Part shown: one piece after another, positions 12,426-24,906 of the stretch
How the letters are laid out: every line of letters begins with the position of its first letter
Position numbering within the stretch: position 1 is the stretch's first letter
Assembly: GCA_032622095.1 (NCBI GenBank)
Contig: CP136061.1
Span: forward strand, 24,494,991-24,558,990
Length of the DNA: 64,000 bases
Direction of reading: 5' to 3'
From: Siphonodentalium dalli
Lineage: Eukaryota; Mollusca; Scaphopoda; Gadilida; Siphonodentaliidae
Translations under genes and position numbers: made by a program
The notes under the pieces: model-generated
What the model saw: only the letters and a program-made list of their open reading frames with translations
Told to the model about the DNA's origin: nothing
Database searches by the model: none

Positions 12426-12696
12426 TTAACCTTTTCATGACGGGAGCTGCGCTGGTGCAGCATTAAAGATCCTTCTCTCATTCCCTTTTATATGCCAGTC
12501 TCCCATAGGGAGCCACGAATATATAAGAGAATGCACTGGCTTACAAGGTCAATGTAAATATTGTTGGGCCAATGTATTATCTTATATATGCAAGGCTCCC
12601 TATGGGAGACTCGTATATACATGTACATGTATAAGAGAATGCATTGGCACAGGGTTCTTGCAAAATTGAAGGAAGCTCCAGTCATGGAAGGGTTAA
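12426..12696. mobile_element. DH double-hairpin MITE, type C termini
   Basis: TTAA at 12426-12429 and 12693-12696. The hairpins are the 'ctcccatagggag' loop variant, at about 12485-12542 and 12568-12646. A tacatgtacatgta stretch has expanded inside the second hairpin. Confidence 0.85.
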
Positions 12697-15600
12697 CATG
12701 TTATGTTGTATGTGTCGAGCTATAAGTATTATATAATAAGATAGATTGTTTTTGTTACCTGTACGCACATAACATGTATCCTGGTCCTCTTAGGTTGTCT
12801 CAAATGTGACAAAAGTGACAAATTTGTTAATAGTATTTGGAAGAAATATTATTAATATAAAAATTTGGATTGGTTGCCTTAAAATAGTCCTCTATATTTG
12901 GGCTGAGAATGATATAATTGTTTATGTGCTTGAATTTTTAGTTTATTGGGAGTAAAAGAAGGTAGATACTTGCTGTATGAGCATAGTGTTAAAAGGATAT
13001 GTTTGTTTCTTCTGTAGGAAAATTTCATTACTGGTATGTTGACCGATCGATTAAGACACAGATGAAATCTGAATTAAATGTTCTGGTTGTAAATGTTTTG
13101 CTGTTTGTCTGTATGAATGATTTTATTTTGCCATTTCGAATATAAAAAATACAAATATAACAAGTAAGTTATATAATTCACCATGTGAATACTATTATAT
13201 AAACACAAAGGAGTGTATCACACCACTATAACTGTATAATACTTTATTTCGTATTATGTAATTAAACCAGCCCACCCTGGCCTCATACCTTGTATCTTAA
13301 TAAAATCTGGCATCAGGTACTATATTTTGTCAGAATTGATAATCATTCATTTCCTAACACACAGGGGTATTGAGTAGCCTGCTGGCGATCAGCTTGATTT
13401 ATTGCAATACACCGATACAGTGATTAGCGATTTATTGAAACATTTCTATTTACACTGGTTTCCCTATCTCTCTGTATTGGCGATCCTCATCTCGTCAGTG
13501 AGATATCGGTGTTGTGTCTATGCTGCTTGTTGGTCGTACTCCTTCTATCTCGGTTCTGTGCCGGAACATTACTCCAGAATAGTTCTCAATCAATGGATGT
13601 TTATTATGGAGTCTTAATTTCGCTTTGACAAGGCAACTGTCAATTTTTAATACCGGTATATTTAAGGTTCCGCCAGATACTCGTTTTGTTTTCGTAATTC
13701 AACCCAGGTATTGGATATTCTATAGAAATTTATTGTACATGTAGGCATTCTTACATAATTGTCATCTGATGGATGTTTACTGTATGGAATCATTTTAGAG
13801 CTTGTTTTCATTTTTTTTAAATAAATAAAAACCAGTCCTCCCTTCATTGAATTTAAACACATGTTATTAAAATGGAGGCTAAACTGAATAACCCCTTTAC
13901 CATCTACTCCAAATCTGTAATTTTCATTCATTTAATCCACGCCCAACACACCATATCAGGAATGTTGTAACCTTTTAATATGTTCATTATGTGAAAAGTT
14001 TTAATGATATTCTAAAATCTGCTCCATAGAGCGAGATGTGAATCATGCTTATACTGGTACATGTAATTTTTATCCCGTGTGAAAATTTTAAAGAAAATGA
14101 CCATGCAGCTTATTGTTTTTGTGTTACTAGTTCATTTATTAGCGATTGCACTCGACTGATCTCATAGTTAGGTATACCATATACCTGTTGGTTAGCATAT
14201 TGGACAGGTATTGATGTTTTCAAATTCCATCACTCACACAGTGGTTTGTTGTGACAGCTCGGCCTACAGTACTATCCTGTATGTGTGATAATTGTGGTTG
14301 TATCATGGGGGATGGTATATTGTAAAAGTTGCAGTGTATCTACCCAGTACTTCCTATGACATTATTCACCCATCATGATCTTTCCAGGAAATTAGGAGAT
14401 GAATCTCAGGTTTCATTGATTGAATTGAGGTGTTACCAAATAAAATTTTATTCTGATTAACTCTAAGTGCCTGTACTTGTCTCTGGATTTCTGATTGAGG
14501 AATATATCTGTCTTGATCTGCTTCTGCTGTATCTGCTCTGGTATGCTTCAATTTTGATCAAGTTTATTGTGAGTTTTTTCTGTCATTTATACTGTTAGCC
14601 AATATTCATGCAGCCTCATAAAAAAATGTCTAATTTTCGATTTTATTCTGATATTGTACAGCTATCTTTGCATTTGGTTTAATATCTGTTATCATATACT
14701 AGTATTTTCTGGTTATTTCTATTGAGTAGTTTTCATTATACGCTCAAATTTATATTTTGGATATTCCCCGTGACAAAAACTTTCAAATCCTATTCAGGAT
14801 GAAATGCTTTGTTACATGTACAGGTATTTCTCATCTGGCCCTGGTTGAGTCATTTGTTTTGCCGTCTTTTAATTTGGAATTCATTTCTTTTTCTCTGGTT
14901 TTTTCCATTTAATAAATAAAAAATAAATTCCTGTTTCTGCCTGGGTACGTCATGTTTCACCCTTTTTTCGTTTCAAAATTATTTTCTGTTTTCCCTGATA
15001 ATTTGCCATTGGAAACTAAAAAAATTACCCCTGAAGACAATATTCCTAAGGAGTATTTTTTCTGCTAGATTCAAGAAGGATACATGTGAGCTCACGGATG
15101 AATAGTTACCTCAAGCTTTATACAGTGGAAGCAACCTGGCCAGTGATTTCTTTAGAACTGTAACGAAGATTCCCACTGAGTTATTCTTACCTGTACGGCC
15201 TACAGATTATACAGTTCACTCCGGGTGTTATAGCTATCATAGGGAGTAATAGACTGCTTATTTATGTGAAACAACAAAGACACCCATGGACTCTCAATTC
15301 ATCTAACGTTACTGTTCATTAACGCTGCCACTAAATCTCCCTATTATTGGTGCGTGGAGGTGAGGAATTCAACTAATAAACATATTGTTAATTTCCGGCC
15401 CGGTTTCACTGTCTATCCTCCGATCTGATTGGATATTTGTGTTTATTACTTATGGAAAGGACAGTATTTTGGAACGAGATTCGGTACATTTTTTAGGAGC
15501 TTTACTGAACAAATACCTGTCTCCGAATGGAATTTTGTACTTATAACTGGATGATTTTTTACCTTTTTATTTGATATTCGGCTCCAGATTCAATGGGATC

Positions 15601-15989
15601 AGTATAGTAGTAAATTGGTTGATATAAAAAAAAGTCATCTCAGTTCGTTAGAATAACGGTGGATATTCAGCAGAATAAAGGATTATATTTTGCAGCCCAT
15701 ATGGGAACACTCTCGTCTCCTGAACAGTATCGGTGAACATGCCACTGGGAAATAGAAATACATTTTGAAGTATTAGACAATCATGACACTGTGTATCTGA
15801 GCAGGTTTTTAAATTCTGTAATCAACTTATTGTGATGTGTGTTCAAATTTCTTTATAATGAGTGGATTTCTGGAATCTTGACTTGGAATTACAGCGGATA
15901 TACACGTACTTGTTAGTGGGACGCTTGTTTCTCACAAAGGGAGTTTACTCTTATTAAGTTCCCATTTGAAGGGATCTAATTCTAGTCAC
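12697..15989. other. Largely unique sequence upstream of a candidate exon
   Basis: This is the longest stretch without a recognised MITE. It is AT-rich and shows no conserved coding frame. The 3' part (about 15100-15989) may be promoter and 5' UTR of the exon at 15990, but no TATA box or initiator could be assigned with confidence. Confidence 0.35.
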
Positions 15990-16247
15990 ATGGCAGCTAA
16001 GTTAATCAGGAATGTGTTTCTCAGAGAGAACTCTATGGATTCAGACTCTAAGCCAAAACGTGAATCTAGGAGCCGAATTCGTGCCAGGTTCAAAGATCGA
16101 AGAGCCAAATCCCATGATGTTAAATACGCAAATGGCGAGGCTGAAAAACATTCTGTTAAAAAACGGGAGCGGAGTTTGTCTTGCCTGGTGCGTTCGAAAT
16201 CGAGACAATCAGTCAGGCAGTTAGTTAAACTGTTTGAATTCAGATCA
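15990..16247 (+). CDS. Candidate first coding exon, basic Ser/Arg-rich N-terminus
   Basis: The frame opens at an ATG in good context (gtcacATGG). It runs 86 codons in phase 0 to ...FEFRS and meets a consensus splice donor (ATCA|GTAAGTATA) at 16248. Beyond the donor the frame soon stops, as expected for intron. The peptide is strongly basic (KPKRESRSRIRARFKDRRAK, later KKRERS and VRSKSRQS), with a plausible nuclear localisation signal or acidic-surface binding region. I do not recognise the family. A second candidate first exon at 53687 also ends in phase 0, so both could splice to a shared downstream exon outside the window. The alternative is a chance open frame next to a good GT. Confidence 0.5.
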
Positions 16248-16612
16248 GTAAGTATAGATATTTATTATATGCTGTCCCATTAAATAATGGGAACTTACCG
16301 CAACGTAAATATAAGGGGGGGGGGGGGTGGTGGGGGCCAAACCTTGAAATAGGGTGTCTGTCATTTGCAGAATGAGGTCCCCAGAGGGTGAATTTAGTGA
16401 TGCTACCCCGCATAGTGGGCTAGCATCACCAAATTCACCCTTTGGGACCTCATTCTGCTTACACCTCAGCAGAATGAGGTTCCCAGAGGGTGAATTTGGT
16501 GATGCTAGTCCGCTATGCGGGGTAGCATCACTAAATTCACCCTCTGGGAACCTCATTCTGCAAATGACAGGGGGTGTCTACTAAACTGTTTGAATTCAGA
16601 TTAGTAAGTATA
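16226..16612 (+). repeat. Exon end and splice donor duplicated around a MITE
   Basis: Thirty-one bases spanning the exon end and donor (taaactgtttgaattcag... agtaagtata) occur at 16226-16256 and again at 16582-16612 with a single mismatch. A G-family element and a poly-G run (16313-16334) lie between them. The second copy preserves the GTAAGT donor. Confidence 0.85.
16339..16580. mobile_element. G-family double-hairpin element, ends trimmed
   Basis: It begins accttgaaatagggtgtctg, contains both hairpins and ends ctgcaaatgacagggggtgtc. The outer CAAGCC end is damaged on the left and absent on the right, so no 8-bp target duplication survives. Instead it is flanked by the duplicated exon end. 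Confidence 0.85.
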
Positions 16613-18075
16613 CTATAGCTATTTTATAAATTATTACACACTCTAGGGTGTATACTGCCAGGCATATCTGGCAGTGTCATCTATGGAGTAATTGTGATTA
16701 TAAATGTACATGTACTTGCTATATTGTATACCAGTTAGACTTTTTGCAGGATGTATGTATTCACGGATGTATCTTCGCGGATGTCTCATTGTTACAGTAT
16801 GTACATGTAACTTTTATGACCACGTTAATTGCTTTCAATATTTAGGTGTGAACAATGGCTGGGCCACACTTGAAGATTTTATTGCGGGAACACAATGTAT
16901 AATATAACAACTAACATTACCGATGAAGTATGTCTCAGTAGCGATGTAGACTAAATGTCATATTGCGAAGTACATGTATCGGGGTGTATTTAATCTGCGG
17001 ATTAGCTTATTTTTGGTCCGCATTTAGAGGCTTTCTGTTATGGTGATCGAATGAGAAACCTTCAGTGATAAGTTGTAGTTGTTGTAATAATTTGAAGGAT
17101 TACCGGTAGTTATTTTAACAGATTCTAAGGTGGTGCATTCATGAAACCAATATATGTTATAGTTATGCCTAATAATATGATCTTGAGGGTGTTACCATTT
17201 CTGACTATGGTTTTCTTGTTACACACTCTGAAGGGGGGATCCACAGTCTGCGTTTTAATAGCATCTCACTGTTTTGACTACCATAATATGCTGGAATATG
17301 ATTTGACTTGTCTCCGTACTATAAACCTCACTGACTCTGTGAGCATCTTCTTTATTATACCGGTAGACCATCCGCCCATTTGGATCTCCGGTCAGAATTT
17401 TTACCTTTACTAAAATAGAACCGATCACACTGATTGGCTTAGCTGATTATTATAATATAATCTATTGTCCCCCACATCTGACTGTAACTAGCAATCTGAT
17501 TGGCTACAACGCCACGTTGAAATCACCATGAGCCTTGACAGCGGGGTATAAGAGAACGTGCGCGAAACATCAGGGTATATGAGCACGTGAAACATTGGGG
17601 CTATATGAATGACCATTGAACTAACAGCTTCCACCAATCATGACATTGCTCTCGCACGCCGATGTTTGATGTCATCTGACGCCGGATCCTTAGGCCGGCT
17701 ACTGAATTATTATTGGCGTGAATTAATCGGAGAATCTACTAAAAACACTTAAATTTAGGAGACATGGCTATTGTTGTGCTCAGGGTCAAAATCAACATCC
17801 AGGTATTAAATCTCCATGTACCCCTGATGTTGCCGAAGATAACAAATAACACCCGACTTTGACTAGATTATATGGGTCTGAAGCAAGATAAAAGTAATAA
17901 CATTAAATATATATAACCAGTACACATGTATTGAAGTGACATCCCAGCTACTTGCTGCCTGTGAACAAATATTTAGTATATGTAGAACATTCATGCAGAT
18001 CTCAACAAGTTTTCCTCCACTGCTAAAACTGATGTCCTGATATGGCCTTGGCAAATAATGATAAACCCCATTAAT
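16613..18075. other. No further exon recognised; likely intron
   Basis: Open frames here (for example a 90-codon one at 17141) lack splice or domain support. Short GC-richer sequence at 17500-17720 holds imperfect repeats around gcgaaacatcagggtatat. Confidence 0.35.
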
Positions 18076-18299
18076 TTAACTAATTGATGACCAGACCTGT
18101 GCTGGTGCAGCATTAAAGATCTGGTGCCAGTGCATCTTCTTTATATATATAAGAGAATTCACTGGCATACAAGGTCCAGGTAAATATTGTTAGGCCAATG
18201 TATTCTCTTATATATGCGAGGGTATCCATATATATAAGAGAATGCATTGGCACAGGGTATTCGCAAAATTTCAGGAAGCTCCAGTCTTGGAAGGGTAAA
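18076..18299. mobile_element. DH double-hairpin MITE, type C, degraded
   Basis: The left end is decayed (TTAACTAATTGATGA) and the right end is cagtcttggaagggtaaa. The second hairpin has lost its loop segment (gagggtatccatatata). It is the most diverged of the type C copies. Confidence 0.7.
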
Positions 18300-18532
18300 A
18301 CAAATCACTAGGGGTGCCACAAGGAGCCAGCAACAATTCAAACCCCTCTTATCAACCTTAATTGTGTACTTTTGGTACTGTTCATCACAAGTTAAATCCA
18401 TATTTTATCTCTAAATTGAAATTTTAAGCTGAGTTGGTGTTCAAATTTACCGGTATATTCTGGATAAAATATTATACAGGGTGCATACACATTAACTAGC
18501 CTTTTGAATCTACTCACAAAAAGATTTGTCAG

Positions 18533-18783
18533 TTAACCCTTTGAGTGCCAGGTCGATTTTTGTATCAACCCATATACCCTGTGCCAATGCATTCTCTTAT
18601 ATATGCGAGTCGACCATAGGTCGCCTCGCATATATAAGAGAATGCAATGGCCTAACAAATTTTTTTTTTCCTTTTTTTTTTTACAATTTTTTACAATTTT
18701 AATAATTTATTCTTATATTCTTTAACAGACTTATTTTGTAGGTTTAGGGCCGATGAGATCGCCCCTGGCACTCAAAGGGTTAA
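18533..18783. mobile_element. DH element, type B termini (one hairpin left)
   Basis: Starts TTAACCCTTTGAGTGCCAGG and ends CTGGCACTCAAAGGGTTAA, with TTAA at both sides. Hairpin 1 is present (18585-18651), followed by a T-rich spacer and the gccgatgagatcg subterminal motif. Hairpin 2 is missing. Confidence 0.85.
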
Positions 18784-19648
18784 ATGTAAATCGTCTATTC
18801 TTTTGGTACGCCCTTATCATGTGAATAACAGAATACTGTGCCTGTAATTGGTATTTAATTGTAATTTGATCAGCCAGGCTGTGGTTGTCAAATTATGACT
18901 AAAGCACAAAAAGACCATTCATCAATATAATCTTCTGTATATTATACAGAGATCCGAGTTCGAGCGTTAGACAGATTACTATTGTGAACATTCGTCAGAA
19001 GTATAAACTGAAATCAGGTCACAAATTGCTTGAAGCTTTAAATGTTGAATTGCAGGGCTGGCATTATATTCTGAATATCATTGGTGTCATTGAACTGTAT
19101 CACCCAGGTTAACAGCATCATATATATATATCTCATATCATGCAGAGCCTCATTACCTAACCATTATGAGGTGCATCACTCTATAAATCTTTATAATAGG
19201 ATGTGGTAGTTTGTATGTACACCAAGGACGGCATGTCAGCTGTACATGTAAATCATACTGTATGGGACGACTTAAATGGTTGAGGCATTTCTTTATTACA
19301 TGTATGTCCTTAAGATGACATTGCTGTAATTCTGTCCTGTTGACTGGCTGATCCGAATATCGGAAGTCGGTGATGGGCTGATGGCCTTATACACGTACTT
19401 GTACATGAGTGAGTGACATCATATCCATTTGTGAATATAGTTTGCAAATAACCTGTGTAATATCGGCCTAATGCAATATTTAAATAAATCGTTATGTAAC
19501 AAACAACATTACTAAAAGCCTGAATCTATGTAAATAATACAAATAATAAACAAACAACATTACAATCATTGTACATGTAAATAATACCAATAATATCCAG
19601 CATTAATATGAAATTTTGCTTTTAGGAGACAATTGATAAAGTAATGTA
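18784..19648. other. No gene recognised
   Basis: AT-rich sequence with tacatgta words. There are two loosely repeated segments at 19495-19580 (aacaaacaacattac) and no coding signal. Confidence 0.4.
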
Positions 19649-19862
19649 CAGTAATGCCCTAAATAATCAACTCCTTAACCACAGCAGAATTGTGGATAAT
19701 TTTTCAGGATTTTAGTCGGAAATATGGTTTGTTGCCATTCATCGGAAAGCTCTCAGTGAGAGCTTTCCGATGAATGGCAACAAGCCATATTTCCAACCAA
19801 ATCCTGAAAAGTTACCCACAATTCTGCTGTGGTTAAGGAGTCGATTATATAGGGTACTACTG
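19649..19862. mobile_element. P-family palindromic MITE, full length
   Basis: Starts cagtaatgccctaaataatc and ends with the inverse, slightly decayed. The arms (~105 bp) meet at ctctcagtgagag near 19755. Confidence 0.9.
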
Positions 19863-20228
19863 TACACTGTAACATAATATTACCCTAAAACTACAGAAAA
19901 CGACATAAATGTCGTTCCACCTGCTAACAGTAGACGAGAATGGATGTAGATGTACATGTACACTATAAGGCTTAAGAAAATAATATATTTGTGATTCGAG
20001 TTTCCTTATCAGCCCTACATGTATTTAAAACCCTCTAAACTAAAGTTCTTTTGATGGTTTTGAAGAAAATCTTTTGAAATTGTATGTAAAGTTTATTCAT
20101 AAAAAACAAAATACACTTTTGAAGGTCTCGAAGACCGCTGCACCACATTTCAGCACGAAATCTCACATGTCTCCCTCTAGGCTGATCCAAGTAAATTCTT
20201 TTTGCTGTCACTCAGATATTAAAGTAGG

Positions 20229-20577
20229 TTAACCCTTCCATGGCTGGATCTTCCTGAAATTTTGCGAAAACCCTGTGCCAATTCATTCTCTTTAATATAA
20301 CTATATATATAAGTCTTCCATAGGGAGCCTCACATCTATAAGAGAATACATTGGCCTAACAATATTTCCCTTGTATACCTGAATACATTGGCCTAACAAT
20401 ATTTCCCTTGTATACCTGAATACATTGGCCTAACAATATTTCCCTTGTATACCTGAATACATTGGCCTAACAATATTTCCCTTGACCCTGGAAGCCACTG
20501 TTTCTCTTATACAGATAATGCATTGGCACAGGGTCTTTAATGCTGCACCAGCGCAGCTCCCTTCATGAAAGGGTTGA
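20229..20577. mobile_element. DH element, type C, with internal 37-bp array
   Basis: It is in reverse orientation to the copy at 141 (TTAACCCTTCCATGG on the left, CATGAAAGGGTTGA on the right). Within it a 37-bp unit (ctgaatacattggcctaac plus aatatttcccttgtatac) is repeated about four times at 20336-20484. Hairpin arm fragments are thus copied in tandem, suggesting slippage or unequal exchange at the hairpin. Confidence 0.85.
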
Positions 20578-21510
20578 AGTAGTTTAATATTGTGTGGTTG
20601 TGTAACTCGTCCTTGCTTTTCGTTCTCGGTGATAACACTTAATATTCTGTGGTTAGTCCTTTGTTTTCGTCTTCCCTGATAACACTTAATATTCTGCGGC
20701 TGTGTGGTATAGGATCTTTAATGTCATTATAGACATCTCTTGGAGATTGCCTGTTTTGCAATTTTAATATTGGATGTCCAAATATAGAAGGATTTCCTGG
20801 TACATTGTATATTGAGTACAAGTGACTCTACTGCTCTGTGTCTTAGGTTATATGGTGCTCGGATTGTGATAGATACATGTAACCATCTCATCATAAAATC
20901 GGGTTCCATTCTCCGCAGTGTTTAACATTATGAATGCTCTTGAAACACAGTGGTACCAGGTTTCTACCTCATGGCCACATTTCCTCCAATGTGGAAATGT
21001 GGTCGTGCAACCAGCTGGTGAAACTGCAATTTTAACCCTTTCTTTTATCAAAATGGACTCTCCCACCCAGTTATAAAAGTGTATGTTGGAATGGTCTATT
21101 ATTCATCTGGAGGGATGTTCATGTAATAAAGGTAATAAAAGTAGGGTTGAAACGATTAATCGACTAGCTGTAGTCGACGCTGAATTGTCGGAACGTCGAC
21201 TCGGAACATAGTGTATTAGTTACATTTATACGTTTTCAAGATCGATTTCGGCATAAATGATACTGACAGCGCTTGATCGGCACTCTGGCAATTTTCACAT
21301 CATTATCCACCACATGTCTAATTATATAATTACATTCAGTGTGTTGGATAAAAATCAAGATGTTTACCGTATTATTTCCAAAATAATTTTGCATCATTCA
21401 TCAGTGTACGACATGTACGCTGAATTTTCCGTACCATGTTATGTTTGAAATTTTGGATTTTTATATAGAATTGGATAAATACCAACATCCCATCCGATCT
21501 ATGGACGGGG

Positions 21511-21622
21511 CATTCTATGTAGCACTCTACACTGCCTATTAGTGTTTCGACCTATTTTGTCAACCAATTTAGAAATTGATTAACCCGCAAGGTCTCATCA
21601 GGAGAGAGCGGAAGTGAGAATC
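21511..21622 (-). ncRNA. Hammerhead ribozyme, PLE unit 1
   Basis: Reading the minus strand, the core is CTGATGA, then stem II closed by GACC/GGTC with an inner tcaattt/aaattgg hairpin, then GAAA. Stem III is ACACT/AGTGT with loop aataggc. It is followed by GTA as the cleavage triplet. Stem I pairs ctc/gag next to the core and attct/agaat beyond an internal loop, a type-I layout. Predicted cleavage lies between 21528 and 21527. Hammerheads are a known hallmark of PLE terminal repeats (established). Activity here is inferred from the conserved core. Confidence 0.82.
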
Positions 21623-22962
21623 CTCAAAGTAACTGAGGGCTCATCACATACATGTATGTGCGTATGTGTTAATGGTAGGTACAGTCTGTCTGATGACAGC
21701 TGAGTTGAGCGATGGCCTTTGAGAAGGCTTCACATTTTGTTCAGAGTATACCATGCTTATTATAATAAGCGTGGGTAAATTGCGTCAATCTTTGTGAAAT
21801 GGCAATAAGACAGAAGCATCAGTTAGTGCAAGTTAATGCAGACTGAGGTTGCGTGGTCAGTACTTAATATGTTGAGAATATTGGTTGTCAAAACAGCACG
21901 TGCTCGGGTACGCCCATCGTTCTTTGTGTAATACGGCAGTATAGCAAACACGTAATTTCATAGGTTCGTTGGGTGTGATTGACACATCCACTTCAGAAAC
22001 CTAATATACTGTGGAGTTTTTTCTGGATCTCGCCAAATCTTAGGTCAATCTAGTTTTTTGTCTTTTTATATTTGTATAAAGCAGTATTGTGCAAGTAAAT
22101 GTAGATCAAATATGTAAAGGACAATAAGCACACAATCTTGTTAGTAATTTTCAAGATATATATGATCGTACAGAGTCCCGCCAGTATATCATGACACAGT
22201 GTAGGAGTTTAACGTGTGCAACATGTAGCTACTATACGTTAAAGTGGCGTACATGTATCCAGCTATAGGAGAGTCATTAAGTTTGTTTCATATCCAACTT
22301 TCATGTCTGTGCATGTACATATATAGTTTGGATACACGTTTGATACGTTCTTCGGTACCGAATTAGTTGGTCAGTAAGAGAGTGCGTGTGTGATGTAGCA
22401 TCTATATACATGTATCATGTATCTGGTATGTGCCTGTCCAGATATATCGGGATACTTTGGCGAGAACCATGTCTACGGAACTATATGAGATATATTTGCA
22501 TGTATCTCATGCAAACATTCCCCATGGAGTCATGTAACAGTTGCGTAAAGTTGTGGTGGCATACAGTTAAAGCTGCCCAGATTAGAGCTATCAAGTGTCA
22601 GATCACGGGTGTTCACACTTTCCTTTGATCAATTAGTGTAGATTGTTGTAATCTCATTAGCAGGTGTTGTAAGTGATACCAGCATTAAATAGTTTGCTCT
22701 TCAACAGGCTGCGCGTCGTTAAAAGCCCATTTTTCAAAAGTCATGGCAGTCACATATCGTGCTCAAAGACATATTACGTTTAGTGTAACAGGAATTAAAA
22801 TTTTAGCCCATCAGGGGGTCTTTCATTCCCGTCTAGGGGAGCTTTCATATAAAGATGAATAAATACAAACATCACGTTCCATGTGTTTTCTTTGTCAATG
22901 AGTAATTTATCCATTGCACGGGTGTGCATATACATGTAGTATGGATATCTTTCGTATAGTCT

Positions 22963-24903
22963 TTACAGAATAATACGTTTTTTAGATAGCATTTCTCCCA
23001 ATTTCTTCCCTCGGCGAAAGACGAGCGCTGGAGATTGCATTGAAGAGTAGCTCTCATGAGTGGATTTTGAAACAATGTTCCAGTTATTTTTCAACACGTC
23101 TTGTATTCTTGATGCACCAGTATGGTATTGTGTGCAAAAGTACGATTTATTTGATGCAATGAGCCGGTGCTTCTTAGTTAGTTTAGCACGTCGGTCTTTA
23201 AATGTCAATGTCTGCAGGGCCGCCGATATTTCTTTCGGGCTATAGCCTCTGTTTTTTAGCCTATGTTGAAACCCGGAACAACGGTTTATAAATTCCGTTT
23301 CAGTAGATGAGTTTCGTAGGTATCGAGTGAATTCTCCTATGAGAAATGATTTGAAACAGCTGGAAGGGTGGTTGGACTTCCTATGTAGATACTGGAATGA
23401 TTCAGTCTTTTTTATGTGACATTTCATGTCAAGTATTCCAGTATTCATAAATGTCGGACCTTTATATATGTCAAGATCAAGGAAACTGACTTCATTTTCC
23501 TCAATTTCATATGTGAATTTTAATAGGTCATGGGCATGGTTTGCCATAGAGAAGAAGTCAAGCACCTCTTGGCGCGTAGCATTCCAGATAAGAAAGCCAT
23601 CATCTCTGTATCTAAAATTTAGTATGCATTTGTGTGAATGCTCAAAGTTGTCCATAAGCGTTTTGATGTGCTTGTATATGGCCAAATCACAAATTTCAGG
23701 TGATGGTACAGCACCTTGTGGTGCGCCCACTATTTGTCGATAGCATTTTCCATTAAATGTAAATTCATTACATGTGAGTAATAATTCAGCTATTCTGACA
23801 AGTTCGTCAGTTGACGGTCTAGTGATATCATACACCATGTCAGTTGTTGAGTTCAGGTAGAAGCGTAATGAATCTAATAATTCAGAGAATCTCAGATTTG
23901 TATAGAGAGAGCAGACATCATATGTCACAAGTAGTGCATCTTTAGGGATGACGGTTTTTTCAATCACTTCAATCAATTGCCGGGTATCACTTAGGTAGGT
24001 TTCTTGTAGGCGAACAATCGGCTTTAGGAAGTAGTCTAAAAATCGTCCGATCTTTTCAGTTGCGCTTTTGTATTGTGATATAATCGGCCTAACTGGAGGA
24101 ACGAGTTTTTTACCGCTATCGTTAAAGGCGGGATCTATATCATTAAGTATGTTCCCTAATTTGTGAATTTTAGGGAGTAGGTATAGATGTGGGGTAATAA
24201 TCTCCTCACGTCTATTAAATAAATAGGCATAGGTGGAGTCGTCAATTGATCCACGTTCATGCATGTCATGTACTAGAGTAAGTACTTTGGAATGAGTAAT
24301 TTTTGTATCAATTGATGATATTTCTTTGTAGTGTATCCCATCTTGGAGTTGGGTGAGCCCTTCAGTTATATAATCAGCAGTATTCAAAATAACTGTGGTG
24401 TTATTTTTATCTGCTTTCATTATAATCAGGTTGTCATTTCTTTTAAGACTTGTAATCGCCTGTCGTAGGCCTGGCGTAAGATTATCATGGAACGTTTGTT
24501 TGTAGTCACAGAGTTCCAATTTACATGCATATAGGTAATCCTCAAGGCAGTTGCCTGCTAATGGTGGTACATATGCAGACGGTTTTTTAAAAGGGTGCTC
24601 TTTTTTCGTCCAATTGTCAGAGCTTTTGATCACGTATTGGATCCTCATGTTTCGTTCGAAGGCCTTAAAGTCCTTCATTGTGGATTTAGTGGCTACCCGG
24701 GTGGCCGGAATAAAGTTCAATCCATAACCCAGTAAGTGAATTTGATCATCGCTCAGACGATGATCAGAAAGGTTTCTGATAAATGATTTTGCTTTGAGCA
24801 ACTTAGTAGCTGTATTGCGATGGTGTGACCTTAAGGCCTTCATTTTTTCAATTTTGCGTACATTGCTTCTGTCAGCATGTTTGCGAATGAGTCTGCGACC
24901 CAT
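22963..24903 (-). CDS. Penelope-like reverse transcriptase, unit 1
   Basis: 646 residues. The N-terminal PLE signature (LSDDQIHLLGYGLNFIP) is at about residues 50-66. RT motifs follow: LPKIHK 243-248, RPIIS 272-276, motif A TYDVCSLYTNL 327-337 with catalytic D329, motif B GAPQGAVPSP 393-402, motif C RYRDDGFLIW 431-440 with D434 and D435. The FLDLDIY thumb-side motif is at 474-480 and the HRKSNHP segment at 507-513. All three catalytic aspartates are present. The chain ends at LSKKRIIL, just where the Cys-rich linker and GIY-YIG endonuclease of canonical PLEs would start, and none is seen downstream in any frame. It would copy the element RNA into DNA. The frame is intact, so it could be active. 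Confidence 0.93.
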   Translation of the reverse strand: MGRRLIRKHADRSNVRKIEKMKALRSHHRNTATKLLKAKSFIRNLSDHRLSDDQIHLLGYGLNFIPATRVATKSTMKDFKAFERNMRIQYVIKSSDNWTKKEHPFKKPSAYVPPLAGNCLEDYLYACKLELCDYKQTFHDNLTPGLRQAITSLKRNDNLIIMKADKNNTTVILNTADYITEGLTQLQDGIHYKEISSIDTKITHSKVLTLVHDMHERGSIDDSTYAYLFNRREEIITPHLYLLPKIHKLGNILNDIDPAFNDSGKKLVPPVRPIISQYKSATEKIGRFLDYFLKPIVRLQETYLSDTRQLIEVIEKTVIPKDALLVTYDVCSLYTNLRFSELLDSLRFYLNSTTDMVYDITRPSTDELVRIAELLLTCNEFTFNGKCYRQIVGAPQGAVPSPEICDLAIYKHIKTLMDNFEHSHKCILNFRYRDDGFLIWNATRQEVLDFFSMANHAHDLLKFTYEIEENEVSFLDLDIYKGPTFMNTGILDMKCHIKKTESFQYLHRKSNHPSSCFKSFLIGEFTRYLRNSSTETEFINRCSGFQHRLKNRGYSPKEISAALQTLTFKDRRAKLTKKHRLIASNKSYFCTQYHTGASRIQDVLKNNWNIVSKSTHESYSSMQSPALVFRRGKKLGEMLSKKRIIL

Positions 24904-24906
24904 TTC

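Noticed and set aside
23426-23743. 105-codon plus-strand frame within the RT region
   Set aside because: It is the complement of the intact RT frame and has no independent support.
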